Shown piece by piece: positions 16,745 through 24,799 of a DNA stretch of 64,000 bases. The notes under the pieces were generated by a model. The model made no database searches, was not told the DNA's origin, and was given only the letters and a program-made list of their open reading frames with translations. Source of the DNA: Cyclobacteriaceae bacterium. Its GTDB lineage: Bacteria; Bacteroidota; Bacteroidia; Cytophagales; Cyclobacteriaceae. Both the position numbers and the translations under genes were made by a program. Location of the stretch: the NCBI GenBank assembly GCA_019638285.1, contig JAHBUB010000011.1:41321-105320 (forward strand), written 5' to 3'. Each line of letters begins with the position of its first letter. The stretch's first letter is position 1.

Positions 16745-17432
16745 TTTCCCAAAGTTTTTTATCAATAATCGTCTCTGCCCATAACCAGTCTAAGGGAGTG
16801 TCAATGTCCACAGAACAAATTTCATCCATTACATATTTTATTACTTTATCGAATTCACCAATTTCCTGCTGCAAAATAGATTTAACATTAATAACATAAG
16901 TTGACCCATTGTATTCATAAACCTTAGGGCAGTCCTGTCTTCTGTTAAAATTTGCCTGCTTGGATAATTTAAGAAATCCATTTTTATTTTCTTCAAACAG
17001 TGAATAGTAAGGGTTTTTTTCAGATTCCTTAACAGAAACCACCATATCCAAATTTGAATTAAATAGCATAAGCATGTTTTGTACATCCTCCAGTTTTCGA
17101 AACGGTGACGTGGGCTGAAGTAATAAAACAATGTCATATTCAATACCTTTACTTCTATAAAATTCAATTGCATGAATAATCACATCTCTGCTACTAGCGG
17201 TATCCGTAGCGAGTATAGCTGGTCTTACAAATGGAACATTCAATCCTTCAGACTCAACCACAGCAATTATTTCATTGCTGTCGGTAGAGACACATATATT
17301 TTCATCCGTAGCAATTAGGCGTGCGATTTGGAGTGAAAACAAGATCAAAGGCTGTCCCATCAACGGTTTTGCGTTTTTCCCGGGTAATCCCTTTGAACCT
17401 CCCCTGGCAGTAATCAAAACAAGAGTCTTCAT
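16734..17432 (-). CDS. legF: CMP-nonulosonate cytidylyltransferase (LegF/NeuA family)
   Basis: The 232-residue protein starts at an ATG overlapping the ptmE stop (TGATG). It has the CMP-sialate synthetase P-loop ITARGGSKGLPGKNAKPL, LLLQPTSPFRKLEDV, VVSVKESEKNPYYSLF and the C-terminal DIDTPLDWLWAE. The enzyme activates a nine-carbon acid with CTP and releases pyrophosphate, giving the CMP-sugar donor. Length and motifs are normal for LegF/NeuA. The legionaminic rather than sialic assignment comes from the LegB/LegC/PtmE neighbours. Confidence 0.88.
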   Translation of the reverse strand: MKTLVLITARGGSKGLPGKNAKPLMGQPLILFSLQIARLIATDENICVSTDSNEIIAVVESEGLNVPFVRPAILATDTASSRDVIIHAIEFYRSKGIEYDIVLLLQPTSPFRKLEDVQNMLMLFNSNLDMVVSVKESEKNPYYSLFEENKNGFLKLSKQANFNRRQDCPKVYEYNGSTYVINVKSILQQEIGEFDKVIKYVMDEICSVDIDTPLDWLWAETIIDKKLWENGK

Positions 17433-18481
17433 CAAAATTTTATGTGTTTTACATCCTCCTGAGCCTTGGCAAAGTCTTCAGGCTTTCCAATGTCCAGCCA
17501 GTACCCATAGAGGGGATAAGTTGACACATGGTGCCCTGATTGAATTAGATCTTCCATCAAATCCGTTGCATTATAGGGTATGCCCTTAGGGATTCTGCCA
17601 AGAATATCTCTTCGAATCAAATAAATTCCAGCATTTGAGTAATAAGTGTATGTAGGCTTTTCCTTAAATCCCAAAATTTTGTCTGCCTCAGTTTCTAAAA
17701 CAGCATATGGGACAGTAACGTGGTAAGGAACGGTGGCCACACTCATTGCTGCATTCTGTTTTTCAAATTCAATAAAAAAATCTTCAAAGTCAATATTGGT
17801 GAGTAAATCTGAATTCATCACCAGAACATGATCATGTTCAAATTGTTCAATAAGGCTAACCGAGCCAATTGTACCTAATGGCAAATCGGACTCCTCAATA
17901 AATTTTATTGACATTTCTCTACCCGCCCTACTTTCAACATGATCTATAATAGACTCACTAAGATATTTTACGGTGATATAGCAATTGCCTACACCATAAT
18001 TCTCGAGTCTATCTATATTATAGTCAATGATGGGTTTGTTTGCTATTCTCAATAGGGGTTTGGGAATATTATTAGTCATGGGCCTTAGTCTTCTTCCTTC
18101 ACCACCAGCCATGATCACAGCGTCTATTGGTAAAAGAGATCTGCTCCCTTCTAAATCGATTAATCTTAGAATTGCATCCGACTCATCTAGAAATGGAACT
18201 AGCTTCAGTTTGCGTTTTTTAAATGCGAGAATTTCATCTATGCTATATTTTCCCTTCCTTAAAAAGGAGAAATTCCTGTTCATAACAGCTGCAACGCTCT
18301 GATCAACTGTTACTCCCTTAACTAGTGCCCTGCGAATATCACCATCCGTAATAGATCCAACCAATTTCCCTTCATTAACAGCAAACAATGAAAGTATTGG
18401 TAATTGATTAATCCTTTCAAGGGCTGTCCTTATTGTCTCAGAGTGATCTATAAGATGATGAGAATAATCCATTTCTTTCAA
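17432..18481 (-). CDS. ptmE: PtmE-like glucosamine-1-phosphate guanylyltransferase (CBS pair plus NTP transferase)
   Basis: The 349-residue protein has two CBS motifs in the first 115 residues (ITDGDIRRALVKG marks the first) and a sugar nucleotidyltransferase domain after that (VIMAGGEGRRLRPMTNNIPKPLL near 123-145, then VMNSDLLTNIDF). In Campylobacter, PtmE has this same CBS plus transferase layout and makes GDP-GlcN to start the GDP-based legionaminic acid route. CBS domains usually bind adenosyl ligands, so feedback control is possible. It is packed between legC (1 bp) and legF (overlap). A mannose-1-phosphate enzyme is the main alternative, but the CBS pair and context argue against it. 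Confidence 0.82.
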   Translation of the reverse strand: MKEMDYSHHLIDHSETIRTALERINQLPILSLFAVNEGKLVGSITDGDIRRALVKGVTVDQSVAAVMNRNFSFLRKGKYSIDEILAFKKRKLKLVPFLDESDAILRLIDLEGSRSLLPIDAVIMAGGEGRRLRPMTNNIPKPLLRIANKPIIDYNIDRLENYGVGNCYITVKYLSESIIDHVESRAGREMSIKFIEESDLPLGTIGSVSLIEQFEHDHVLVMNSDLLTNIDFEDFFIEFEKQNAAMSVATVPYHVTVPYAVLETEADKILGFKEKPTYTYYSNAGIYLIRRDILGRIPKGIPYNATDLMEDLIQSGHHVSTYPLYGYWLDIGKPEDFAKAQEDVKHIKF

Positions 18482-18482
18482 G

Positions 18483-19655
18483 CTATTTTTGTGTGTCGCT
18501 CATGTGCTCTAATGCGCTACTTGGCAAGTTTACAAGTCGCCCTTCAATATCAATCGCATTATCCAAATTTCCTGCAATACAATTCTTAAACATTTCAAGT
18601 TTATTCATCAACATCCAGGCAGGTCTAGCCATTACCTTTCTTTCATTAGCGAATTGAAGGAAACTATCTCGCTCAGACTTATCTTTAAGCAAAATTGCGT
18701 TTAACCAAAAATTGGATTTAGCGCCAATTGGTTCGTCAATGAATTCAATTTCAGAAACGGAAAAAAAGTTTTTATATGCTTTCGCAAGTTGGCGTTTCGA
18801 AGAAATAAATTTTTCCAAAAGTTCCATTTGCGCACAGGCCAATGCCGCATTAAGGTTGGGAAGCCTATAATTATAACCAACCTGATCGTGTACAAAATCC
18901 CATGCATGTGCCACTTTTGCCTGGGTAGTCAAATGTTTTGCAAGTTTTGCGAGTTTGTTATCATCAGTAACAATAATGCCCCCTCCTCCTGCAGTAATGG
19001 TTTTATTCCCATTAAAACTAAATGCACCTAATAAGCCGAATGTTCCTGTATGCTTACCCTTAAAAGTGCTTCCAATGGATTCCGCAGCATCTTCAACTAA
19101 CTTTATATGAAAAGACTCACAAATTGAGACCAGTTCATCCAACTTGGTAGGATGGCCAAAAGTATGCATTGGCACGCAAGCCGATATTCTTCTTCCAGAA
19201 TCTTTATGATAGCATTCCTTATTGATAACTCTAGTAGACTGTGAAAGGAAGTGTTTTAATTTTGAAGGAGAAAGTCCTAATGTATCTTTATCGATATCTA
19301 CAAATAATGGTTCTGCTCCAATATAACTTAAAGCATTGCATGTTGCGATAAACGTTAACGGTTGTGTTATAACAAGATCGTCCTTCCTTACTCCTGCCAA
19401 GATCAATGATATATGTAATGCAGCCGTACCATTCACCGTTGCTACAGCGTGTGCAGCACCGGTATAGTCACACATCATTTGTTCAAATCTGTCAACATAC
19501 TTGCCGACTGAAGAAACATAAGTAGAGTCTATTGCGTCCAATACATAGTTTCTCTCATTACCAATAAATATTGGCTCATGAAGTAAAATAGGTTCACTGG
19601 CTTGATTGTAATAACCCCGAATAAATTCCAGAATTTTATCAAATGTTATAGACAT
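18483..19655 (-). CDS. legC: LegC-family PLP-dependent aminotransferase
   Basis: The 390-residue protein has a DegT-type fold with the cofactor loop VNGTAALHIS near 74-82, VEDAAESIGS near 187-196, and AFSFNGNKTITAGGGG with Lys218 as the internal aldimine lysine. The HEPIFIGNERNYVLDAIDSTYVSSVG start is typical of the LegC subfamily, which aminates C4 of the 4-keto-6-deoxy sugar made by LegB. It overlaps legB by 17 bp, indicating a coupled pair. Confidence 0.88.
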   Translation of the reverse strand: MSITFDKILEFIRGYYNQASEPILLHEPIFIGNERNYVLDAIDSTYVSSVGKYVDRFEQMMCDYTGAAHAVATVNGTAALHISLILAGVRKDDLVITQPLTFIATCNALSYIGAEPLFVDIDKDTLGLSPSKLKHFLSQSTRVINKECYHKDSGRRISACVPMHTFGHPTKLDELVSICESFHIKLVEDAAESIGSTFKGKHTGTFGLLGAFSFNGNKTITAGGGGIIVTDDNKLAKLAKHLTTQAKVAHAWDFVHDQVGYNYRLPNLNAALACAQMELLEKFISSKRQLAKAYKNFFSVSEIEFIDEPIGAKSNFWLNAILLKDKSERDSFLQFANERKVMARPAWMLMNKLEMFKNCIAGNLDNAIDIEGRLVNLPSSALEHMSDTQK

Positions 19656-20637
19656 CTGCTTTATATCGCGTTAAATTGTTCGGGTTATTAAACCACTGAA
19701 TAGTCTTTTGAATTCCTTCATCTAAAGAAATTTTTTGCTTCCATCCAGTCAGTCGACTAATTTTTTCATTTGAGCCAAATAATCGCTCTACCTCACTTTT
19801 CTCTGGACGCAACCGTATTTCATCTGTAATCACCCTGGCTCGCGGATTAATCTGATCTATAATTTTTTGAGCTAAATCACCAACTGAAATCTCGGATTGT
19901 GTTGCTATGTTAACTTCTTCTCCAATCGTTTTATCTGCTTTAGCAATTTCCAGAAACCCTTCGGCTGTATCACTTACATATAGTAGATCACGAGTTGGAT
20001 GTAAAGAACCCAATTTTATTTCCTCCTTTCCATCAAGTAGCTGGGTAATTATTGTAGGGATCACAGCGCGCGCTGATTGTCTTGGGCCATATGTATTAAA
20101 GGGTCTTACGATTGTAACAGGAGTGCCAAAGCTTCTATAAAATGATTCAGCCAGATGGTCTGCTCCAATTTTTGTTGCAGAATATGGAGACTGGCCTTGC
20201 TTTGGATGATTTTCATCAATAGGTACGTAGCGTGCTGTTCCATATACTTCGGAAGTAGAGGTTACCAATACCCTCTGAGTTCCAAAATCCTTGGCCACTT
20301 GAAGTATGTTAAGTGTTCCCTTAATATTTGTATCCACATAGCTCTCCGGAGAATAATAACTGTACGGAATAGCGATAAGTGCGGCCAGATGAAACACTAT
20401 TTCAATATCCTTCATTGCGGTTCTGACACTTCCCGCATCACGTATATCTCCAGTAAAAATTTTAATCTTGGTCCTTGTGTTCAAATTAAGTGTATCAATC
20501 CATCCAAATGAATTAAAAGAATTATAATAGCAAAAAGCGCTAAGATCTGCTCCCTCCATTACAAGTCGTTCAACTAGATGACTCCCAATGAATCCATCTG
20601 CCCCCGTTACTAATACTTTTTTTCCTTTCAATTCCAT
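19639..20637 (-). CDS. legB: LegB-type nucleotide-sugar 4,6-dehydratase (extended SDR)
   Basis: I chose the ATG at 20637, 10 bp after the wbpB stop, because MELKGKKVLVTGADGFIGSHL is the normal family start. The 332-residue product has the TGxxGxxG NAD site, SPYSATKIGADHL with the Tyr-x3-Lys pair, and RPFNTYGPRQSARAVIPTII. LegB removes water from GDP-GlcNAc to give the 4-keto-6-deoxy sugar that LegC aminates. A role with UDP-GlcNAc cannot be excluded from sequence, but PtmE in the same operon favours GDP. Confidence 0.85.
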   Translation of the reverse strand: MELKGKKVLVTGADGFIGSHLVERLVMEGADLSAFCYYNSFNSFGWIDTLNLNTRTKIKIFTGDIRDAGSVRTAMKDIEIVFHLAALIAIPYSYYSPESYVDTNIKGTLNILQVAKDFGTQRVLVTSTSEVYGTARYVPIDENHPKQGQSPYSATKIGADHLAESFYRSFGTPVTIVRPFNTYGPRQSARAVIPTIITQLLDGKEEIKLGSLHPTRDLLYVSDTAEGFLEIAKADKTIGEEVNIATQSEISVGDLAQKIIDQINPRARVITDEIRLRPEKSEVERLFGSNEKISRLTGWKQKISLDEGIQKTIQWFNNPNNLTRYKADVYNI

Positions 20638-20647
20638 GAATGCACTA

Positions 20648-21538
20648 TTAAATTCTAATCCCGTAAACCGTTTCAATTGATGATTTTGCTTCTAAAATAC
20701 TAAATCCATTACCCTTCAAGATCAGGTCATAACTTTTAGTATGCAAATCACTAAATCCATCACTAAACTCCACCTCGTCACCTTCTAACTTCATAGATCG
20801 ATAGGTTCTTTTCCCTTGTGTCTTAAGCTCATCAGGAATATCTGCATAATCTACGCTCAATTTCCAATTCACATTCGCTTGTTGTAGATGGAGATGTCCG
20901 GATGCCTTTGAATTACTTATCTTCACTACCTTGCTTTCTTTTGCGCCCCCAAACACCCAAATCAGCATATCAAAAAAATGAATACCAATATTAGTAGCTA
21001 TACCTCCTGATTTAGAAATCTCTCCCTTCCAGCTGTGGTGATACCAATGACCGCGTGATGTGATGTAAGTTAATTCTACATCATACACTTTATTCTTTGG
21101 CCCATTTTTTATTTTTTCTCTCAGCGCTATAATACTTGGATGTAGTCGCAGTTGAAGAATGGTATATATTTTTCGTCCAGTTTCTTTTTCGATTTCAGCT
21201 AAGGCATCAATGTTCCATGGATTTAAAACCAGTGGTTTTTCGCAAATAGCATCTGCCCCATGGCGTAGCGCAAATCGTATATGAGAATCATGCAAATAAT
21301 TAGGCGAACAAGTGCTCACATAATCAATTTTGATTCCCTTTCTCTTGAGTTTATCCAAATGCCGATCAAAACGTTCAAACTCAGTAAAAAAATCACAGTC
21401 GGGAAAATAGGAATCTAAAATTCCGACACTATCATGTTTGTCAAGCGCTGCCACCAGGTTACCACCTACGGCTTTGATGGCTTGCATGTGCCTGGGCGCT
21501 ATGTAGCCTGCTGCTCCTATTAAGGCAAAATTCTTCAT
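20648..21538 (-). CDS. wbpB: WbpB-like UDP-GlcNAc-uronate 3-dehydrogenase
   Basis: The 296-residue Gfo/Idh/MocA protein begins [22 protein letters not shown], nearly the same as Pseudomonas aeruginosa WbpB. It continues with [24 protein letters not shown] (catalytic Lys) and [17 protein letters not shown]. WbpB oxidises C3 of UDP-GlcNAc-uronic acid, recycling NADH with 2-oxoglutarate, and works with WbpE in a coupled reaction. The start overlaps wbpD by ATGA-type spacing. Its C-terminus is some 20 residues shorter than the P. aeruginosa protein. Confidence 0.9.
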   Translation of the reverse strand: MKNFALIGAAGYIAPRHMQAIKAVGGNLVAALDKHDSVGILDSYFPDCDFFTEFERFDRHLDKLKRKGIKIDYVSTCSPNYLHDSHIRFALRHGADAICEKPLVLNPWNIDALAEIEKETGRKIYTILQLRLHPSIIALREKIKNGPKNKVYDVELTYITSRGHWYHHSWKGEISKSGGIATNIGIHFFDMLIWVFGGAKESKVVKISNSKASGHLHLQQANVNWKLSVDYADIPDELKTQGKRTYRSMKLEGDEVEFSDGFSDLHTKSYDLILKGNGFSILEAKSSIETVYGIRI

Positions 21539-22113
21539 TGTATTTTACTCACTTTACCCTCTTCTAATTTATATTTTTCCTTACTTTCAAGACACTCCGC
21601 AATTCCTTTTTTATCAAACTTCAATCTATGGCCATACTCACTCATCCAGCCTGTCTGCTTTGCAGGATTTCCCACCACCAATGCATAATCGGGCACCTCT
21701 TTAGTTACCACTGCCCCTGCGCCAATAAATGCAAACCTGCCAATATCATGTCCGCAGACAATGGTCGCGTTGGCTCCAATAGATGCTCCCTTTTTTACTA
21801 AGGTTCTACTGTATTGGCCTCTCCGGTTTACTGCGCTCCTAGGGTTAATCACATTGGTAAATACCATGGATGGCCCAAGAAAAACATCATCTTCACAAAT
21901 CACCCCAGTATAAATGGAGACATTATTTTGAACCTTTACGTTATCCCCCAACACCACTTCTGGAGAGATTACCACGTTTTGTCCAATGTTACAATTCCTG
22001 CCAATTTTACACCCTGACATAATATGACTAAAGTGCCAAACTTTTGTGTCGTTACCAATCTCGCAATCTTCATCAATTACTGCTGTCTCATGAGCAAAAA
22101 AAGTTGTGTCCAT
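21535..22113 (-). CDS. wbpD: WbpD-like UDP-3-amino-uronate N-acetyltransferase
   Basis: The 192-residue left-handed beta-helix protein matches P. aeruginosa WbpD closely: [61 protein letters not shown] and QTGWMSEYG are all conserved. It acetylates the 3-amino group to give UDP-2,3-diacetamido-2,3-dideoxy-glucuronic acid. It sits 6 bp downstream of wbpE and overlaps wbpB, so the three would be made together. The length is normal for the family. Confidence 0.9.
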   Translation of the reverse strand: MDTTFFAHETAVIDEDCEIGNDTKVWHFSHIMSGCKIGRNCNIGQNVVISPEVVLGDNVKVQNNVSIYTGVICEDDVFLGPSMVFTNVINPRSAVNRRGQYSRTLVKKGASIGANATIVCGHDIGRFAFIGAGAVVTKEVPDYALVVGNPAKQTGWMSEYGHRLKFDKKGIAECLESKEKYKLEEGKVSKIQ

Positions 22114-22119
22114 AAACCT

Positions 22120-23247
22120 TTAGGCTTTGTATTTTTTTATCTTTTCACAAATGTAAAACAATTGATCATTATCCATTTCTGTGTGAATGGGCAGCGAAAT
22201 AACATTTTCAGAAAGTTTTTCGCTTATTGGAAAAGCCCCTTTCCCAATTCCAGAAATCTGGTAGGCTTTTTGAAAATGCAAAGGAACCGGATAATAAACC
22301 ATGGATGGAATGCCGTGTGACTCTAGGTATTGACGAAAATGATCACGATCAACACCTTTCAATTTCAAAGTGTATTGATGAAATACATGTGTGGATTTAG
22401 AATTCCTAAAAGGAGTAGTTAAAAAAGTTGTTTCTGAAAATTCCTTATCATAGAAATCAGCAACAGCTTGTCTATTACTTTCGTATGATTTTATATGTTT
22501 AATCTTTACATCTAAAATAGCGGCTTGCAGGGTGTCCAATCTGCTGTTTACTCCAATGAGGTCATGGTAATATTTAACACGCTGACCATGATTAGAGATG
22601 ATCCTAATTTTCTCAGCCAAAGCCTTGTCGTTAGTCACTAAAGCACCTCCATCGCCATAACATCCCAGATTTTTTGAGGGAAAAAATGAGGTGCACCCAA
22701 TAGTTCCCATCGTTCCTGCCTTCTTCACTGAGCCATCTTTAAATGTATACTGAGCACCAAAGGCCTGGGCATAATCTTCAATTACAAAAAGCTTATTTCT
22801 CTCAGCCACTGCCAATAAAGACTCCATATCAGCACATTGACCAAACAAATGAACGGGGACAATAGCAACTGTCTTTGGAGTGATTTTAGATTCAACCTGA
22901 TCCACATCTAGATTAAATGTATCTTCTTTAACATCCACAAACACTGGCTTCAGGCCCAACAAAGCAATCACCTCAGCAGTAGCCACATACGTAAAAACCG
23001 GTAGGATTACTTCATCACCCGGTTTAAAATCCAGTGCCATCATAGCAATCTGCAGCGCATCTGTTCCGTTGCCACAGGTAATAGCATAAGCGTCATTATG
23101 AAAATCTAATAATGATTTTTCAAATCGACTCACCTGAGGCCCCTTAATAAAAGCGGTTGTGTCAATGACTTCCTGAATAGCCTGATCCATTTCAGATTTA
23201 ATATGTTGGTATTGACCGTGAAGGTCAACCATAGAAATTTTCTTCAC
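22120..23247 (-). CDS. wbpE: WbpE-like UDP-3-keto-uronate aminotransferase
   Basis: The 375-residue DegT-family protein has CGNGTDALQIAMMAL near 58-72, PVFTYVATAEVIALLG, EDYAQAFGA at 157-165, and CTSFFPSKNLGCYGDGGA with Lys192 as the PLP lysine. These match WbpE of P. aeruginosa. It converts the C3 ketone made by WbpB into an amine using glutamate. A CATAG-rich repeat and a GxxExxY gene lie just upstream, between it and galE, so its transcription from the galE side must cross that element. Confidence 0.9.
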   Translation of the reverse strand: MKKISMVDLHGQYQHIKSEMDQAIQEVIDTTAFIKGPQVSRFEKSLLDFHNDAYAITCGNGTDALQIAMMALDFKPGDEVILPVFTYVATAEVIALLGLKPVFVDVKEDTFNLDVDQVESKITPKTVAIVPVHLFGQCADMESLLAVAERNKLFVIEDYAQAFGAQYTFKDGSVKKAGTMGTIGCTSFFPSKNLGCYGDGGALVTNDKALAEKIRIISNHGQRVKYYHDLIGVNSRLDTLQAAILDVKIKHIKSYESNRQAVADFYDKEFSETTFLTTPFRNSKSTHVFHQYTLKLKGVDRDHFRQYLESHGIPSMVYYPVPLHFQKAYQISGIGKGAFPISEKLSENVISLPIHTEMDNDQLFYICEKIKKYKA

Positions 23248-23261
23248 ACTCTTAAATTTTT

Positions 23262-23290
23262 AACCACATAGGCTCATAGGAAACATAGAG
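23262..23290. repeat. Left CATAG-rich repeat
   Basis: Three CATAG units are spaced 8-10 bases apart behind AACC. The first 27 bases match 23720-23746 in direct orientation at 24 positions and also mirror the right end in inverted orientation. Confidence 0.6.
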
Positions 23291-23294
23291 ATTT

Positions 23295-23711
23295 TTAATC
23301 GGGTAATCCGCGAAAGTATTCATTGACATAAGTTTTTTGTCCTTCCTTAAACAAATTAGCGCAGTTAAAGTTTATCAGTATTCCCTTGGGCTTCTCAAGC
23401 AACTTCATGTAAGTTAACAATTGAGCCTCGTGTATAGGCGCAATTACATCTACTGCCTTCAATTCTATCACAATTGAATCTTCTACAACAAAATCACAAC
23501 GCAGTTCTGCCTCCATGTCCAATCCTTTATAATTCACGGACACAATATGCTCAGAAAGAAATAGCAACTGCTTGATTGCAAATTCATGTTTCAGGCACTT
23601 GTGGTATACGCTTTCTAATAACCCCGGCCCCAAAGCTTTATGGACTTCAATAGCTGCGCCTACTATCTGGTAGGTTAGTTCATTTAGATATGTCTTGGTG
23701 AGTATTTCCAA
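23295..23711 (-). CDS. GxxExxY family protein (PD-(D/E)XK-like fold)
   Basis: I start this gene at the TTG at 23711, because codons further upstream are repeat sequence. The 138-residue product has AAIEVHKALGPGLLESVY, in which G30-L-L-E33-S-V-Y36 is the family GxxExxY motif. It also has Asp73 in CDFVVEDS and E83-L-K85 in IVIELKAV, the PD-(D/E)XK-type acidic/lysine set. Such proteins (TIGR04256) are common in Bacteroidota, often inside unrelated operons, and their function is unknown. It has no signal peptide. It shares no pathway with the sugar genes around it, and it is bracketed by repeats. Confidence 0.8.
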   Translation of the reverse strand: MEILTKTYLNELTYQIVGAAIEVHKALGPGLLESVYHKCLKHEFAIKQLLFLSEHIVSVNYKGLDMEAELRCDFVVEDSIVIELKAVDVIAPIHEAQLLTYMKLLEKPKGILINFNCANLFKEGQKTYVNEYFRGLPD

Positions 23712-23719
23712 TTTTTTTA

Positions 23720-23774
23720 AACCATATAGGCACATAGAAAACATAGCCTATGTGCTCTATGTTTCTATGTGGTT
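23720..23774. repeat. Right CATAG-rich repeat forming a long imperfect hairpin
   Basis: Bases 23720-23746 (AACCATATAGGCACATAG...) and 23747-23774 (CCTATGTG...TATGTGGTT) are imperfect reverse complements meeting at the centre. A transcript through here would fold into a hairpin between galE and the GxxExxY gene. The unit CATAG or CTATG occurs seven times in about 50 bases. Confidence 0.65.
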
Positions 23775-24799
23775 AATCCCCTAAGTCTTTTCTCCCATGC
23801 CCATGCATCACGCAAAGCATCTTTGGCAGCATATTGTGCCGACCAACCCAGCTCTGTTTGTACTTTGGCTGAATTAGCATAAGTCTTTACTACATCCCCA
23901 GCCCTCCTCGGCCCAATCTCGTAGTTCAATTTTACACCTGTCACCTCAATGAACTCCTTTACCAATTGCAAAACCGAGACACCTTGACCGGTACCAAGGT
24001 TGAAATATTGGTAATGCTCATCTTCATTTTTACCTAAAAGCTTATCAATGGCCTTTACGTGAGCTTGAGCTAAATCGACTATATGAATAAAATCCCTAAT
24101 ACAAGTTCCATCTGGCGTGTCATAATCTCCACCAAAAATGACAAGCTTTTTTCTAATGCCTATTGCGGTTTGCGTTATGTATGGAACAAGATTGTTAGGT
24201 CTATCAATAGGCAACTCTCCAAGCATTGCGCTAGGATGAGCCCCAATAGGATTGAAGTAACGAAGCGAGGTAACCTTCAACTTTTTATCAGCTCTTACCG
24301 CATCTTCCAATATTTGCTCACACATCTGCTTCGTGGCTCCATAGGGAGACTCCGCTTTTTTAAAGGGCGCTGATTCATCCACAGGGATCGAGTCCGGCTC
24401 ACCGTATACTGTACAACTTGAAGAAAAAATAAGGTTATTGACTTTATGCTCTTTCATCACCTCAACTAGCGTCAATAATGAATTAAGGTTGTTCTGATAA
24501 TACATAACCGGGTGCTCAACCGATTCTCCTACTGATTTGTAAGCTGCAAAGTGCATTACGCCATCAAGATCACCTTCTTTTTCAAATACTTCCTTTAGGA
24601 ATTTTCTATCCGCACAATCCCCCTCATGAAAAATTAACGATTTCCCTGTTATCTTTTCAATCCCTTCAAGAAGTGTTCTGTCAGACTTTGAAAAATTATC
24701 AATGATGACTGGTGTATATCCACTAGCGTACAGCTCAACTACCGTATGTGCACCTATATATCCAGCTCCTCCTGTTACAAGTATCTTTTTTAAAGTCAT
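23765..24799 (-). CDS. galE: UDP-glucose 4-epimerase
   Basis: The 344-residue extended SDR has TGGAGYIGAHTVVEL, FAAYKSVGESVEHP, SSSCTVYG and SPYGATKQMCEQIL (Tyr-x3-Lys), then RYFNPIGAHPS and GTCIRDFIHIVDLA, all standard GalE motifs. It interconverts UDP-Glc and UDP-Gal (or the HexNAc forms). Its ATG overlaps the upstream dehydrogenase stop by one base (TAATG). The C-terminus reads KRLRGLTT, of which the last residues and the stop are written by the repeat element, so the original end may have been different. Confidence 0.92.
   Translation of the reverse strand: MTLKKILVTGGAGYIGAHTVVELYASGYTPVIIDNFSKSDRTLLEGIEKITGKSLIFHEGDCADRKFLKEVFEKEGDLDGVMHFAAYKSVGESVEHPVMYYQNNLNSLLTLVEVMKEHKVNNLIFSSSCTVYGEPDSIPVDESAPFKKAESPYGATKQMCEQILEDAVRADKKLKVTSLRYFNPIGAHPSAMLGELPIDRPNNLVPYITQTAIGIRKKLVIFGGDYDTPDGTCIRDFIHIVDLAQAHVKAIDKLLGKNEDEHYQYFNLGTGQGVSVLQLVKEFIEVTGVKLNYEIGPRRAGDVVKTYANSAKVQTELGWSAQYAAKDALRDAWAWEKRLRGLTT

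Larger units (their letters stand above)
23262..23774. mobile_element. GxxExxY gene bounded by CATAG-rich inverted repeats, a possible small mobile unit
   Basis: The right end carries CTCTATGTTTCTATGTGGTT at 23755-23774. Its reverse complement, AACCACATAGAAACATAGAG, is present in full at 23262-23290 apart from a 9-base GCTCATAGG inserted in its middle. This gives 20 bp terminal inverted repeats around one gene, about 513 bp in all. The galE stop codon (TAG) lies inside the right repeat, and the last codons of galE (Leu-Thr-Thr-stop) are written by it. That fits insertion at the 3' end of galE. There is no transposase, and no target duplication was found. Confidence 0.5.

Noticed and set aside
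17432-18481. Mannose-1-phosphate guanylyltransferase
   Set aside because: The N-terminal CBS pair and the legB/legC/legF neighbours fit PtmE better.
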